DNA of 64,000 nucleotides, from contig NZ_CP089928.1 of assembly GCF_021290385.1 (NCBI RefSeq), positions 62,001 to 126,000 of the forward strand, read 5' to 3'. Numbering within the stretch: position 1 is the stretch's first letter; the number at the start of each line of letters is the position of its first letter. A program made the translations under genes and the position numbers. Below the pieces are notes generated by a model that saw only the letters and a list, made by a program, of their open reading frames with translations, did not search any database and was not told the origin of the DNA. Positions 63,437 to 64,000 of this stretch are shown here, in pieces. The stretch is from Microbulbifer sp. YPW16 (GTDB lineage: Bacteria > Pseudomonadota > Gammaproteobacteria > Pseudomonadales > Cellvibrionaceae).

Positions 63437-64000
63437 TCAACCAGCGCCCGTTGGCCAGAGGAATATCACGGCAATGCCGGTAATAAAGGGTAAGGTAAAC
63501 AGCAGCAGCACCCCCCTGAACAGCGCCCAGCCACCCAGGGCACCGGCAGCGCCCGCCTTGAAAACCAGGTTGGCCAGTGTCGCGATGATCATTGCACGCC
63601 AGGCGGTGGCGGCTTCCAGTGCCCCCCTGCCGGCCAGGTTGGCGGTGGACAGGGTAATGGCGTCCACGTCGGTAAAACCGGAAATCAACGCCACGACATA
63701 GATACCCTGGTTGCCGAAATAATCCTTGGCCGCGGCGACGGCGAGTAAGACCAGGGCATACATCAGGCCAAACACCAGTGCCGGGGTCAGTTCCGCCGGG
63801 TTGGTCTGCTCGGGCATCTGGTCTTCCCGGGCCCCGATTCTCAGGTAGCCCAGCCCGCACACCGTGACACTTACCACCAGCATAACCGCCAGGGGCGGGA
63901 TGAGTTGCAGGACCATGCGCGGCGCAACCACGGCAATTTCCACGAACATGCGCAGGAACATGCTGGTGGAGGCAATCAGGATCACCAGGGCTGCCAGCCT
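63437..64000 (-). CDS. DUF4010 family membrane protein (5' end outside window)
   Basis: The visible 188 residues of an inner-membrane protein; the N-terminus lies beyond 64000. About six hydrophobic helices and the segment [49 protein letters not shown] and [21 protein letters not shown] match the DUF4010 domain of MgtC/SapB-like proteins. It is 37 bp upstream of the ABC ATPase gene on the same strand, so it may be in the same transcription unit. Function unknown. Confidence 0.85.
   Translation of the reverse strand, partial: RLAALVILIASTSMFLRMFVEIAVVAPRMVLQLIPPLAVMLVVSVTVCGLGYLRIGAREDQMPEQTNPAELTPALVFGLMYALVLLAVAAAKDYFGNQGIYVVALISGFTDVDAITLSTANLAGRGALEAATAWRAMIIATLANLVFKAGAAGALGGWALFRGVLLLFTLPFITGIAVIFLWPTGAG

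Noticed and set aside
1..64000. CRISPR array, defence island, prophage or integron
   Set aside because: No regularly spaced repeats, integrase, transposase, Cas or toxin-antitoxin genes were seen. The repeats present are dispersed REP-like palindromes.

Overview
The window looks like chromosomal DNA of a marine gammaproteobacterium, probably Cellvibrionales and close to Microbulbifer. I base this on the high-GC, densely packed coding, the mix of gene families (fused indolepyruvate oxidoreductase, class II DAHP synthase, ECF11/ChrR, FadL-type porin, arylsulfatase) and REP-like intergenic palindromes. The genus is an inference; there is no rRNA to test it. I found no tRNA, rRNA, IS element, prophage or CRISPR array.

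Layout. (1) 1-3.8 kb: end of an M19 dipeptidase, an MscS channel, an ene-reductase and a maleylacetoacetate isomerase (MaiA). (2) 3.8-8.7 kb: an aromatic amino acid block. A 4-hydroxyphenylpyruvate dioxygenase gene (hpd) survives only as a deleted remnant next to maiA. Facing it are a MarR regulator, an aromatic aminotransferase, a class II DAHP synthase and a GST. Two palindromic operator-like sites lie between remnant and regulator. (3) 8.9-11.8 kb: a tight glycosyltransferase / YrbL-like kinase / glycosyltransferase operon, probably for LPS core or another surface glycan. (4) 12.1-21 kb: an M3 peptidase lipoprotein, a YtcJ-like amidohydrolase, a DUF2905 protein, and an Lrp regulator divergent from a fused indolepyruvate:ferredoxin oxidoreductase. 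(5) 21-28.5 kb: an ECF11 sigma/ChrR anti-sigma pair divergent from a seven-gene membrane-lipid operon (SnoaL-like, SDR, flavin amine oxidase, DUF1365, cyclopropane-type methyltransferase, DUF2878, hypothetical). Matching ECF11 promoters face each way, so this is a singlet-oxygen or photo-oxidative stress regulon.

(6) 28.8-35.8 kb: a glycine-zipper lipoprotein, putA with a divergent Lrp-type regulator, an EamA permease and an acyl-CoA dehydrogenase preceded by REP units and a row of hairpins. (7) 36-45.5 kb: an envelope gene split by an in-frame amber codon, a FadL-family porin, OsmC, a phospholipase D-like lipoprotein, an unrecognised membrane protein, a Baeyer-Villiger type monooxygenase, an epimerase-like protein and an AraC regulator. 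(8) 45.5-54.8 kb: an octaheme cytochrome c/TPR lipoprotein, then four exported proteins (HAD phosphatase, type I sulfatase, DUF3604, DUF1254/DUF1214). This is the least explained locus. (9) 55-64 kb: a CDF metal transporter, NAD-malic enzyme, an SDR, an HlyD/FtsX/ATPase ABC export system and a truncated DUF4010 membrane protein.

The best candidates for new biology are the exported hydrolase locus at 48-55 kb with its adjacent octaheme protein, the glycosyltransferase/YrbL operon that shares two upstream elements with the M3 peptidase gene, and the complete ECF11 lipid regulon. The hpd remnant and the amber-split gene are signs of recent gene decay.
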